Under the pieces are notes generated by a model. That model worked only from the letters and a program-made list of their open reading frames with translations, had not been told where the DNA came from and made no database searches. The position numbers were made by a program, and so were the translations under genes. A DNA stretch of 64,000 nucleotides from Rosa chinensis (lineage: Eukaryota; Streptophyta; Magnoliopsida; Rosales; Rosaceae): the NCBI RefSeq assembly GCF_002994745.2, contig NC_037091.1, positions 7,774,001 to 7,838,000 on the forward strand, written 5' to 3'. Below are positions 1 through 11,229 of the stretch, one piece after another; position 1 is the first letter of the stretch, and the number at the start of each line of letters is the position of its first letter.

Positions 1-2181
1 GCATTGTGGTAGGTGTATTTGTGGTCTGCAGCAAATTAAAGCTTGTGGGTTTAATAAAGAAATATGCCCTGAAATTGATAGACCATCATATTTTTGGGAA
101 ATGTCATTGTAATTATGTAAACAACAAATGGTTACCAACAAAAGTAAGTGGAAGCAGAGATGTTGGTCTAGTGTGTTAGTGATTGATGATTCGTTGGTTG
201 GTTAGGACCCCACCAACTGGTGAAAGTCAGAGTCACAATGTTTCACCAGACTCACCACTTTGAAGACATTGTTTTCTATCACTTGTCAACGAACCATTTT
301 CGAAGTTTTGTATCATCATGATCTATAGAGCTTGTCCTGGACAGAATGATTCACAAATGCCTGTAGTGTCTATTCTATTTCCTCGCTTCCTGAGTGGTCC
401 TGGAAAGAGTGAACATGAATTGTGTCTCTCATACCAGATCCTGATTTTAAAGGGTTGGGTTGTGCTCAGCAGAAGCTATTCTTTCACGGTGGGATGGTGG
501 GCTTGCTTGATGAAAAGAATACTCTTACAGATATTCCAATGATCGCTGTGTGACTGTTATAAGTACATCACACAATGTGCCCAACTTCCCTGTAACTAAC
601 CAAGTGTTGATTCCATATAGTCTCACCGACTAACAGGTAGGGATGGTGGATGGGGCAAATGCCCCCATTTTGCTAATTCCCCCCGCACCTACCTAAACTT
701 CCCCCGTGTGCCCCTCTGTCGTCATCGCGGCTTTATTAAACGGGGAATACCTCGCTCCGCCGCTTCAACATCCAAGTCTGGAAGCTTTCCTGGCTGGACC
801 AAGAACACTTGGGCATGAGAATTGCAAAAATCAAATGTTCTCTATTGTTTTCTTCACATTTTTAGTTTTTTTTGTTAAACTTAAAAAGTCACCCTCGAAA
901 GAAAAAAGAAAAAAAAATATGTTATAGACTAGAGAACTCATCAAATGATGTGATAATGTCACCATGACATGTAATATAAAATATAATAATGCGAGATTTG
1001 ATTTTCAGGACTCTCTCTTCCGAATATCAAAAACATGGCCATGCAATCACCTCGGTGACCTTTTCATTTGGATTGGCAGCATCGACGTACAAACTGGCTC
1101 TAAGTCTCAGTTTTCAAGATTTTGAAAACGGAAAATCCATTTTGGGGGATGGAGAGCCCCGCACCCAACTCCACAATAAATGGGAGCGTTCCTGCCCTCA
1201 CAAGTCACAGCCCATTTGCTCATCATTCTTACAAGCAAATATATAGTGTTCCACTATTTAAGGCATTTCGTTTAAGTGCGAACTATTTGATAGGAAGATC
1301 CTAACAAATATATGAGCTGAGAACATGCAACTAACATGTTAAGCCTTGTGTTTGTTAGATCACGTGTCCTTTACCTCATCAAATATAAGTCGTGTACGGT
1401 TTGGCTCAAATGCCACATTACGTAAGAGAGTGATACTCCTCACACAAGATAGCCAGGTCACTTTTTGAGGATTATCTCTGCAACAAAATCAGTTGCAAGA
1501 AAAAATCGTTTGGTCAACAAAAATTATCCGTCATAAGTGATAATGACAGTAATTAAATGACTGATTAGTAATGTTTTCACTGCTATTCTATGAAGATTTT
1601 TTCTGTAATGAGATTAACATTCGTCATTGGTGTTTAGAAAATCAGAAATTAGGAGGGAATAAGTTGTACTTTACTTGGTAATCGGGGCCTCTTTATATAA
1701 AAGACTACAAGCAAAGAATCTCCGTCTTAGGTAATTGAATCTTCAATATATCTCTGTAGATATCCCTAAGACTAACATTATTACAACTCAAACAAATAAT
1801 CAGAGTTTGAGTCAGACAAACAAACTAAGTGTTCTTAAACGATTGGTTAGTTTACTAAGTTTTTTTTTTAAAAAAAAGATGGAAGATGGAAATCAGATAA
1901 TTTTTTTTAAATAATAATAAATATATAAAAAACAAAAAACGGAGAATATTTCACTCCGTGCTAAAAGCATATGACTCCATAGAAGATGACAATATTCAAA
2001 CACATAAATTCTTAAAGATTAACAAAAAATAAATAAACAAAAAGGATGATTATCATGAAGATTCTCCCTAAAATCTATAATGCAAAAGTTATATTCCAAA
2101 TTGCCTCAAGTGGGTAAAATTTGCCTTGTTCTTTTTGTTTTAGAAACAACAAATTGCTAGCTTCCACCAATTTCATGAAAA

Positions 2182-2184
<3 letters not shown>
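1..2184. other. Intergenic, no gene seen
   Basis: No convincing coding region was found; the short ORFs lack family resemblance and are probably chance. Around 1680-1850 there is a stretch (TATA-like motif followed by tracts resembling the LTR near 55.0-55.2 kb) that may be an old Copia LTR relic, but I could not find matching ends or a target duplication. From about 2060 the sequence resembles the upstream regions of the two downstream WAT1 copies, so it is probably the promoter of copy 1. Confidence 0.5.

Positions 2185-2239
<55 letters not shown>
2185..2239. repeat. (AT)n microsatellite
   Basis: About 27 uninterrupted AT dinucleotides lie roughly 285 bp upstream of the start codon of WAT1 copy 1. 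I see no such run upstream of the other two copies. It will be length-polymorphic and can form a cruciform. Confidence 0.97.
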
Positions 2240-2242
<3 letters not shown>

Positions 2243-2524
2243 AATCCATTAGAGCAGATGCAACAACGTCTTGTGAGTCATCAGTCATGGATGAGCATAT
2301 ATATTCTTCTATTCCCCTTGTCTCTTTTGCAGTGAAGTTGGGAAGTTTTCGGTGCGTCAGAGGAATAATTTAATCAAGAACCTGATACTACCAACATGAA
2401 ACAAGAATCAATTAAGATCGACTCAACTATCCTATAATCCTCTATATGAATACTTGAATGAAGTGCTATACCAGCTTGTCAAGAATTGAAATAGAAGAAG
2501 GAAGAAGAGGGACTAGAGGAGGCT

Positions 2525-4986
2525 ATGGCACAAAAGGCTAGTTCACATGTGGGAGTTTGCAGGAAGTTCAAGCCTCACTTCCTCATGGTTTTAGCTCAAA
2601 TGGGCTACACATTTCTTTATTTCATCACAGAAGCTTCCTTCAATCATGGGATGAACCCTCATGTCTACATTACTTATCGGCATATTGTTTCCGGCGTAGT
2701 GATGCTCCCTTTTGCCTATATTCTTGAAAGGTATGGTTGTGTACAATTGCATTTTTGTTTGCTATTACATGTTTTTCAACCTGACAGTCTGACACCATTA
2801 AAACAAGCCTCTACATGCATGTTTACATCATCCAAATTGACCGTCTGACAACATAATATATGAAAGATTGTCTAACACAAATATCCGCGTTTGTCATAAA
2901 CATTTCTACAGATCATGTGTTTAACTATTGATATTTGGTTCTCCTACTGCAGAAAAGAAAGACCGAAGCTCACATTTGCCCTTTTCTTGGAACTTTTTGT
3001 TCTTTCTCTTCTGGGGTGAGGAAATAGAGAACCCATTTATGCTTCCGAAAGTTGAAGGCAAAGTCTAATTAAGGGTCTTTTTTAAAACAGGGTGGGTTTG
3101 ACTTTAAACATGTACTTTGCAAGCTTAAGATACACCTCTCCAACCTTCCTTGCATCAATGGTCAACACAATAGCTTCTGTCACTTTCGTAATTGCCGTTG
3201 CCCTCAGGTTAGTACATTTCTTGATACAAGCATTAGTCTTGTATCACCATACTATATTCATTTTTGTGTTAGGCTTATGAGCCTAATTAATTGACCAGGT
3301 TGGAGGCTCTTAATCTTCGAAATCCTCGCGGGTTAGCAAAAGTTTTGGGCACCCTAGTCTCTTTAGCAGGAGTAATGACCATGACTTTGTACAAGGGACC
3401 TACTGTGAGAAATCTATGGAGTCCACTAATCCATATTGAAGGAAAATCCTCCATCCATGAGAACTGGTTGAAGGGTTCAATTCTCACTGTTGCTAGCTGC
3501 ATAACTTGGTCTGTCTGGTACATTATGCAGGTTTTAACTCTTACTTTGAACCATAAGCGATTCAGCTAGTCTCTAAACATAAGCACTGCTACACTTCAGA
3601 ACTCATTTATTTCTAAAATCTGAGATATTGACATATATTTTTTTTTTTTGAATAAAGGGCTGGGGCGGCTGCTCTCAAGCCTTGATTAATGAAACTATCG
3701 CATACAAGAGGGGACATATTTAATGACACATAATTAGCTGAATAAATTTGGCAACTATAACATGAATAATTACTGAACATGTATATGAATCACATATGAG
3801 TAATTCAATGAGACAAGTAATAGGATTTTCTGATTAATCTATAGAGATGATGGTGGCAAATGATGTAAGCAAATTATTTATTTTTATTTTTTCAGTGTAA
3901 GCAAATTATTTATTCACTTGACATAAAAATGTAGGCAATCACGTTGAAAAGATATCCTGCACAACTGTCACTGACTACATGGATGAGCTTCATAGGGGCA
4001 GCACAGTCAGCTGTGTTCACCGTGTGTATTGAACATAGACGAGCTGCTTGGACCGTTGGATTCAACATTGACCTCTGGTCCATTCTGTACGCCGTAAGCT
4101 TCATGATTCTGAAATAATAATGTGAAATATTACATTACAAGAGTCAATTGTTGAATTGTAATTCTGTGGGTGGTGTATGACAGGGAGTGGTGTGCTCTGG
4201 TCTAGTAATCTTCATTCAACTATGGTGCACAGAAGAAAAAGGACCAGTCTTTGTGACCATGTTCAATCCTGTTTCAACAATCTTGGTGGCAATTCTAGCA
4301 TACTTTGTGCTCGGTGAAAGACTTTACATCGGCAGGTAATTTGCCTTTTATATTTATAGACTCGTATATGCAGTTGCTGGCAATACCCTGATACTGCAAC
4401 AAAAGTTCAAAACAGAATAGCAGATTCTGTGGTTCAATCACAGCTTTGCATGCTGTGTTGTGAGACGATGAAAACCACTGATTTGGTTAAACAACATTGA
4501 AATGCATAACACGATTAACCATCGGTTAACATATTATCATAAATATCTGATAAGATATTGTTAATATATGCTTTGTTCATCCACTAGCGGCAAAACAGTC
4601 TAACATGTTATGTTGTTAAAATGAAGATTATTCACTAAGTTGAACCACATATGAACCTAAAATCATGATTCTGAGTTTGACAAAAAAAAAAAATACATCA
4701 GATATCTGATAAAATATCATTACCATGTTCATGCACATCTAGTTTAGGAGAGAGGTTAATGGCTTGGAAATTTGGAATGTTCTAAATTTTCATCTGCTGT
4801 TTGTTCAGCATATTAGGGGCAGCTATTGTCATTGTTGGCCTATACTTGCTGTTGTGGGGGAAAGAAGGTGATGAAGTTTACATCATTAAGTCTGAAGACT
4901 CATCTGATCAGACATACGAAGAGAAAGATGACAGAATACGAACAATCACTTCAGTCAAGAAGGATCCATTACATGGTGAACCATGA
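2525..4986 (+). CDS. WAT1-related / UMAMIT-type transporter, tandem copy 1
   Basis: Seven exons with GT-AG introns: 2525-2730, 2953-3015, 3091-3207, 3299-3530, 3935-4093, 4184-4335 and 4809-4986. Together they give 368 codons, normal for the family (about 350-400 aa). The product is a multi-pass membrane protein of the drug/metabolite transporter superfamily with two EamA repeats; relatives (nodulin MtN21, WAT1, UMAMITs) move amino acids or auxin across plasma or vacuolar membranes. Hydrophobic helices alternate with short loops, and the motif after exon 2 (LNMYFASLRYTSPTF) is typical. The tail after the last helix is hydrophilic and acidic/basic. The start is the first ATG and is shared by copies 2 and 3. 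An AATAAA signal lies shortly after the stop. Sequence feel is nearest to the Arabidopsis At1g44800/At4g08300 clade; the substrate is unknown. Confidence 0.93.
3640..3706 (-). mobile_element. Tiny 5'-truncated LINE tail in intron 4
   Basis: Copy 1 carries, in intron 4, a poly-T run followed by about 55 bp absent from copies 2 and 3. The flanks share a short direct repeat (GACATAT). This fits the 3' end of a minus-strand LINE inserted by target-primed reverse transcription. Boundaries are approximate. Confidence 0.5.
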
Positions 4987-5928
4987 AGATTTGATTCAAT
5001 TTCGAAACCAATAAAATCCGAAACAAGAAGACGAAGTTGACAAGAAGTATTAAGGAACAAAGATGGGAGCATGAGAAAGAGAGAGTGCAGACTTAACACG
5101 CCCGACCCTCCTTAATTTTCATAAAGTTTCACCTCTCTCTTTATTTGATTTACTTCTAGTATTCTCCTCTTGTCGATTCAAGAAACCCTCAAATTTCATC
5201 AACTTTAATATAAGCATGCACAAGGCAGTTAAAAAACTGACAAAATTATAAATGAATATGAAAACTGCATAAGCTAGTGGGTATGAGAAAGAAATCTGTC
5301 CTGAATGATCATGAGAATTGAACTTGTGACCTGTTATCTTAGTTATTCCAATGAACCAACAGGCCACAGCTTACGGGCAAGGCCGTGATGAGGTTAACTA
5401 CACTGCTTATTGGCCAAGAATTAATCATTATAGACCCAATTCATATAAAATCTAGTGAAAAAAAAAATCCACCTATTATTTTTTTCAATCTACACCTAAT
5501 TATGCCATCTAGTTTTTTTTTTTTTTTTAATTACACATATTACCACTATTTAAATCTGATATATATAAGTTAACTAACAAGATTAACATCCTCTTTAAAT
5601 ACATTAATTGTAGATTTTGAATAGCTTAATGGTAGATTTTTTTTTATTGGTCCCTTTATTCCAGCAGTTTTCCTTCTACTCATCATTATGGCTAGAATTA
5701 TAGATTTTTTTTCTTTACATCTTATATAATTAAGTCAATTCTTGAGGTAATAGTTAAATTTTTGAACTACCATATATGCCCTAACATAATATAGATATTA
5801 ATAAATAAATTATTTATATATGAGGATAAGATAGTCAATTGACTATATCATATTCCAAAATATTGCAATACCTCCCATAAAAAATGGAGAAACTTCCTCA
5901 AAATCAGAAGAGAAAGATGTAACTTTTT
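4987..5928. other. 3' flank of WAT1 copy 1, with possible old SINE
   Basis: The region is AT-rich and non-coding. About 5215-5395 matches 30880-31050 downstream of copy 2, so the flank was part of the tandem duplication unit. On the minus strand this shared segment has box A-like (TGGCCTGTTGGTTCA) and box B-like (AAGTTCAATTCTC) sequences, so it may be an old tRNA-derived SINE that predates the duplication. Confidence 0.4.
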
Positions 5929-6761
5929 GAGAAATTTTAAATACACACCCCAAACTACTTAATACACATCCCTATTATTTTATATTTCAAATCAGATTTT
6001 ATAAGTAGATTAAATGACCAAAATAGACATCTATATATTAGAAGAAAAATAATAATAATAATCATATCTTCCTTATATGATTCTATAATTATAAACAAGA
6101 ATAAAGTTAGAAACTATCTAATTTAAATTTTCCTTAAATAAATTGTAATTAAATGGGGTGAGAAACCATATCATTTACAAAATCAATGGCATTAAATGTT
6201 TTTAAAACAAATTTCTTTACTCCCACTTTTAGTTTTTTTTTCTTTTCTAAAAGTTATGATTAGTCAATTTATTATCTAATATAAAAAAATCACAGGTATA
6301 AAATTTTGTAATTGTTAATTTGTTTGACCATCCAATGACAATTTCGTAGTTCCACCATTGTGGAGAAACTACTGATACAGTCTTGGTTGAATGTTCGACT
6401 CAAAATTTTATACTTGATCAATATGGCGTTTGGTGGATGAGAACTTAAATAATACAAAACCTATTTCTAAGCATCTATTTGAAGGGAACAATAATAATTC
6501 CTTATGGATTTCTCAATAACTAACACAAGTAATTAATATGGTCAATTATAAAATACTAATATGTTAATATATACTAATCAAATTAAATAGTAGCCTTAAT
6601 GTAGTTAAATAATAGTGTATTTCATGGTTTTTTAGGTTAAGGATATTTTAGGTAATTTGGGTTGTGTATTTAGTAAAATATTAGAATGAGTAATTAAATG
6701 GTTGGTGTATTGAGTAAGGAGTGTGTATTAAGTAATTAGGGGTGTGTATTTAAAACTTCTC
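5929..6761. mobile_element. MULE-type MITE, 9-bp TSD
   Basis: The ends are inverted repeats of about 45 bp: GAGAAATTTTAAATACACAC at the left, and the complement of a nearly identical sequence at the right. A 9-bp direct repeat TAACTTTTT flanks the element exactly (5920-5928 and 6762-6770). Long terminal inverted repeats with a 9-bp duplication are the Mutator signature. The 833-bp interior is AT-rich and has no recognisable gene, so it is non-autonomous. Confidence 0.85.
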
Positions 6762-7699
6762 TAACTTTTTTTAATTTAAAAAAAAAAAACAAAAACCAAT
6801 TGACATGTGAAGGGGCTAGTATTTTTTAATTCAAATTTTTTATTGATTTAAATAAATGTAGAATTTACTTTTTGGTAATTTAAACTTTCTATTGTAAAGG
6901 TAGATTTTGTGTTCTGAAACTTAATTTTTTTTTTTAAGGCAAATAGAATTGGGCTTTGATTAAGTAGGAGGGATGTCCTTTTGTACAATGTCTCGAATAC
7001 AATCTAGGGTTGAGTTCAACCAATTGTTACATTGATCAGAATCAAAAGCTAAACTCAATTAATTAGTATTAGTTGTTCTTATCTGGGTTTTGCAACACAA
7101 CTCTAGATTTATGTTTTTCATTCATGCATTTACCTGCAACTTGACTTAAAACAGGTAGAGGTTTAAGTTTTTAACCTAGCTAATAGATTTTTTTTTTCTA
7201 TTTACAACCTAAAGAATAGACGCATATGTTTAGCTAACCTCACTTTTAGGAATTTTCATATCAATCTATTTATTAGAATTTTTTTTCACATCAACATCTT
7301 TTTTAGGTATTCTATATATCATTGTGATTTGACCATATTTCTTTGGTTGAAAATCTCTAACTTATCCCTATACCTATCTATTAGGTAATAATTGAGAATG
7401 AACAACCATCAAATTAATATGACAATATGCAAAAGGAAAAGTACAAACTTAGAACAAGATACTTTACCAGAAGATTCAGGGCAGAATGATGAAAAAATAA
7501 AAGATTTGAAAAACCTATATAATATACCTTATTAGTAGATACCACACTTTTGAAAGCCAAAAATTAGAAAAAGAATGTGGTCACGAATGCATAGGTGATA
7601 CATTAAGTTCACAACAATAATTTGAAGTTCTTTCTTACTTATTTCTTCTAGTCTACAGGAACATGAACTAGTATCTCTACAGTTTGAAATCATGGTGCT
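6762..7699. other. Intergenic AT-rich; possible LINE tail
   Basis: No gene was seen. Near 6925-7040 a poly-T run is followed by moderately complex sequence, the arrangement expected of a 5'-truncated minus-strand LINE. I could not identify its target duplication. Confidence 0.35.
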
Positions 7700-7708
7700 A
7701 TATATAAA

Positions 7709-8555
7709 GAAAAGTGCTAGGGATCCCAAAACTTTGTACCAAAATTACTTACCAAATGACATGGCACATGCCATATCATCAGTTTCTTTGGAATTTCTGT
7801 TGATATGGTTTTCCTTGTTGGATATAAAATAAATTTAATGTTTTTTTAAGAATTAAGAAAACTTATATTAAATAAAAATCACAATTAAACAAAATACCGA
7901 ATTAATTTAGAAAGGGAATAGATGCAGTTGTTCTAGCAATCTGGCTCTCTGCAACCTTGATACCCAGATCAAAATATATATTAGAAAAAAAAAATTCCCA
8001 CATGAAAGATTATTACTGGGTCTTTGATGTTTGAGTTTTGAATCGATCTCTGCGAGCTTTCTTACTGTCTTTCTTTATTTCTTTCTTACCTAAAGATTTT
8101 TCAAGGTTGCTGAGGCCTTGAAACCATGGCTTATTCCGGTCGTCATTGGATAAATAGAACTGAGCAGGGATGAGGTCAACTAGCTTGTCCGTAAATTGAA
8201 AATGCTGATGGATAAAAGACTTTAAATAAAAAATTGGATAAGAATCAATGGTCTCCCTGTCCATTTTATTCTTCATCATTTTCCCCAATTTGAGCAAGAT
8301 GAAGCCAATGAATAATATTGGTTGCTCTTTACGTGAAGCAGTGTAATTATATTTGTAATTGCTTTGATTTTTGTAAAACGTACATTAGGGTTTTGATAAT
8401 ATACAAAATATTTTCTCAAAAAAAATCTATTTTTAAATTGAAAGTAAATAAATCCATGTCATTGAAATTTATGGAATGATATTGATGAAGTGGTGTATAC
8501 CACATCATTTGGTACTCAATTTTAGTATAAATATTTGGTGTCTCAAGTATTTTCC
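7709..8555. mobile_element. MULE element carrying an ORF (possible Pack-MULE)
   Basis: Imperfect terminal inverted repeats of roughly 65 bp (left GAAAAGTGCTAGGGATCCC, right complement GGAAAATACTTGAGACACC and onward) are bounded by a perfect 9-bp direct repeat ATATATAAA (7700-7708 and 8556-8564). The element at 25601-26478 has the same terminal repeats, so this is a family. The interior carries an open reading frame on the minus strand, described separately. Confidence 0.88.
8013..8297 (-). CDS. Open ORF inside MULE, possibly captured gene fragment
   Basis: The 94-codon ORF starts at an ATG and ends in a lysine/arginine-rich tail (a KKEIKK...KKARRDRF pattern). Its composition is much more protein-like than the AT-rich surroundings: it has aromatic-rich segments such as PWFQGL and a basic C-terminus reminiscent of nucleolar or ribosome-biogenesis proteins. 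I do not recognise a family. Because it sits between MULE terminal repeats, a transduplicated piece of a host gene is the simplest reading. Expression is unknown, and it may be only a fossil exon. Confidence 0.4.
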   Translation of the reverse strand: MLKLGKMMKNKMDRETIDSYPIFYLKSFIHQHFQFTDKLVDLIPAQFYLSNDDRNKPWFQGLSNLEKSLGKKEIKKDSKKARRDRFKTQTSKTQ

Positions 8556-8776
8556 ATATATAAAAGTTTTGAAAAAAAAAATTTGAATTCAAAGCATGCA
8601 CAAACTAAACCATATAAATTAATTATTTCCATATGACTTTCTACAAACTACTAAAGGGTACAATGGGAACATAAAAGTTGATGAATATTGTATTAATTGA
8701 ATAATCTACTCAGTAAGGAATGTTTCAATCCACGTGTAGATTGAAAAGAAAAAGTGATTGGGTTTAACCTAATAAG

Positions 8777-9530
8777 AGCATTTTTAGCAGAATCTCTACT
8801 TTGGCTCCTTAGCTATTTTAGAGAGCATGTTTAGCTTTTTATCTATTTTAGCAGCTGCTCTAGACTCCTAAGAGCATCTTTAGCAATGCTAGCTATTTTT
8901 TAGTCAAATTTTAGCTAAAGTAGCTAAAAAGTTATTTTAGCTAGCCACTTTAGAATTACGTCTGTATCAATGCTCTCTATTTTAACTAGTTTTGAATTTA
9001 TATTATTTTTTAAATGAAGATTAAATAGTTTAAATGTATTTATAAATTACATAAAATAATTAAAAAGAATGTTTTAAATTATAGAAAGCCTCATCCCGCT
9101 CTCTATATTTAGGAGCAAGATAGCTAAAAATTATAATACAAAGCCACTTAGGAGTCTGGTGCAGCTGCTAAAATAGATAAAAAGCTAAACATGCTTTCCA
9201 AAATAGCTAAGGAACCAAAATAGAGAGTCTGCTAAAGATGCTCTAAGTGGCTATCCATTATAACTTTTACCTATCTCGCTCCTAAATATAGAGAGCGAGA
9301 TGAGGCTCTCTATAATTTAAAACACATTCCTTTTGAGTTATTTTATGTAATTTATAAATACATTTAAACTATTTAATCTTCATTTAAAAAATAATATAAA
9401 TTCAAAACTAGCTAAAATAGAGAGCACTGATGCAGACGTATTTCTAAAATGACTAGCCAAAATGACTTTTAGCTACTTTGGCTAAAATTTGACTCAAAAA
9501 TAGCTAGCATTGCTAAAAATGCTCTAAATC
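8777..9530. repeat. Nested palindromic MITE cluster (TAA TSD)
   Basis: Two interleaved inverted-repeat pairs are visible. The first is 8777-8870 with 9150-9243, whose ends are GAGCAT...ATGCTC flanked by TAA. The second is about 8871-9160 with about 9235-9530, arms of roughly 290 bp starting GAGCATCTTTAGCAATGC. The TAA target and GAGCAT-type ends suggest PIF/Harbinger (Tourist-like) elements, one inserted in another. The RNA could fold into a long hairpin. There is no coding potential. Confidence 0.75.
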
Positions 9531-9883
9531 ATTGTAAAATTGGGATTAAAGCTAATTTTCTCTTAATTTTTAGAAAACTACATCAGCTAAAATGTCTTTA
9601 GTACTGCTAAGAAAGTAAGAAGCTAGATTTTCCCTAATACTCTTAATGCAAAAGCTATATTCCAAATTGATGGAATGACATGCATGATTCCCATATTGAG
9701 CAGACTAATTGTCTCCACCTAATAGAATAGAGAGGGTCCTGAAAAAGACATTGAGAGTATATTCATTATAATATACGTAATAACTAGCAGCATGAAATAA
9801 GAATCAAGACTGAACTATATATTCTCTAATCCTCTGTATGAATACTTGCTGAAGTGCTCTAGCTACCAGCTTGTCAAGAACTG

Positions 9884-10354
9884 TGACGTAGAGCAAATGG
9901 CAATAAGAATTGAAGAACAGCTCGATCGTGGAAATTGAGGAAAACCCGGTTTGCTGCAACTTTGGCATTCGATGTCCGAATCACGATTGCTATAGCTTTC
10001 CGAAAAGGGAACGACGCCAGGAACAAAACTGGTCTCTATGCCATGACGTGTGGGCTTTTTCGGGTTTTCGGGGTCGTTTAGGGGCTCAAAACTGTAATAT
10101 ACTATTTTTCAGAATTTTTGGTTTTCTAGTTTGTTTTGGATTTGTTTTGTTTTTACCTGTGGACTTTAGGATTTCATTGTTAGTCGCGCTAGGGTTTCTT
10201 TTCCCATATATGCAACCTTAAACGGCTGCAGAACCTATCTTTTATCATATTATCAATCAAATTGAGAATTTTCTCTTTTATGTCTGGTGGACTCCAAAAC
10301 CTTTGTTTTAGGTTTATTGCTTGAAAACCTTATGTGATCTTTCCGACTGCGTCA
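9884..10354. mobile_element. Solo LTR in the promoter of WAT1 copy 2
   Basis: Compared with the upstream region of copy 3, copy 2 has a 471-bp insertion beginning TGACG and ending CGTCA, flanked by the 5-bp direct repeat AACTG (9879-9883 and 10355-10359). TG...CA ends with inverted tips and a 5-bp duplication define an LTR. No internal region or second LTR adjoins it, so it is a solo LTR. It lies 46 bp upstream of the copy 2 ATG. Confidence 0.9.
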
Positions 10355-11229
10355 AACTGAAACAGGATAAGGAAGAAGAGGGACGAGAGGAGCTTAATTA
10401 TGGCACAAGAGCCAAGTTCCCTTGTGGGAACTTCCAAGAGGTTCAAGCCACACCTCCTCATGATTTTAGCTCAAATGGCCTTCGCATTTCTCTATTTCAT
10501 CACATAAGCTTCCTTCACTACTAGAAAAACCCCCCATCACACACGGATGAGAATCTGTGTGAAATCGTAGTATTCCATACGGATATCCGTGTGAAAATGT
10601 TAATACACACGGTACAACGACAGATTAATAATCTGTACGTATTGCTGGCGTCGCTAATACTACTTTCACACAGAATTGTCTAATCTGTGTGAATGCATTT
10701 GGTGGGTCCCACTTACACCACAACTCTTGCTATTACGTCCAATCACCCAAGAATCCGTGTGTTTCAATAATCAATATATAATACTTTTTGCTATTAATAT
10801 TCTTATTTTACTTTTATTAATACTTATCTCACACAGATGAGAAACTGTGTGTTTTGTCAACATAAAAATAAAATAAAAAATATTCAATTTAATATATGGT
10901 CATCTATATATTTTTTTAAATAATTAAATAAATCATATATTTAATGCAACTAAGACCAAAAAATAAAAGCTCAAATATTCACAATATCCATCAAAGCATA
11001 AACAAAACTTTACATTAATATATAAAAACATACACCATGCTTCACATTAATATACACTAAGAGTTTATGCTGCTGCTTTTCTCCTGATACAAAATAAGGC
11101 CTATTTCAATTCCCTAAGATTATATAACAGTTGGTCAAGATGAACAAAATTTAACAAAATGACCAACATTAAACAGCATTCATGTGCATTTATATAGCAA
11201 CAATAAAGTACTATTTAATAGGTAACTGA

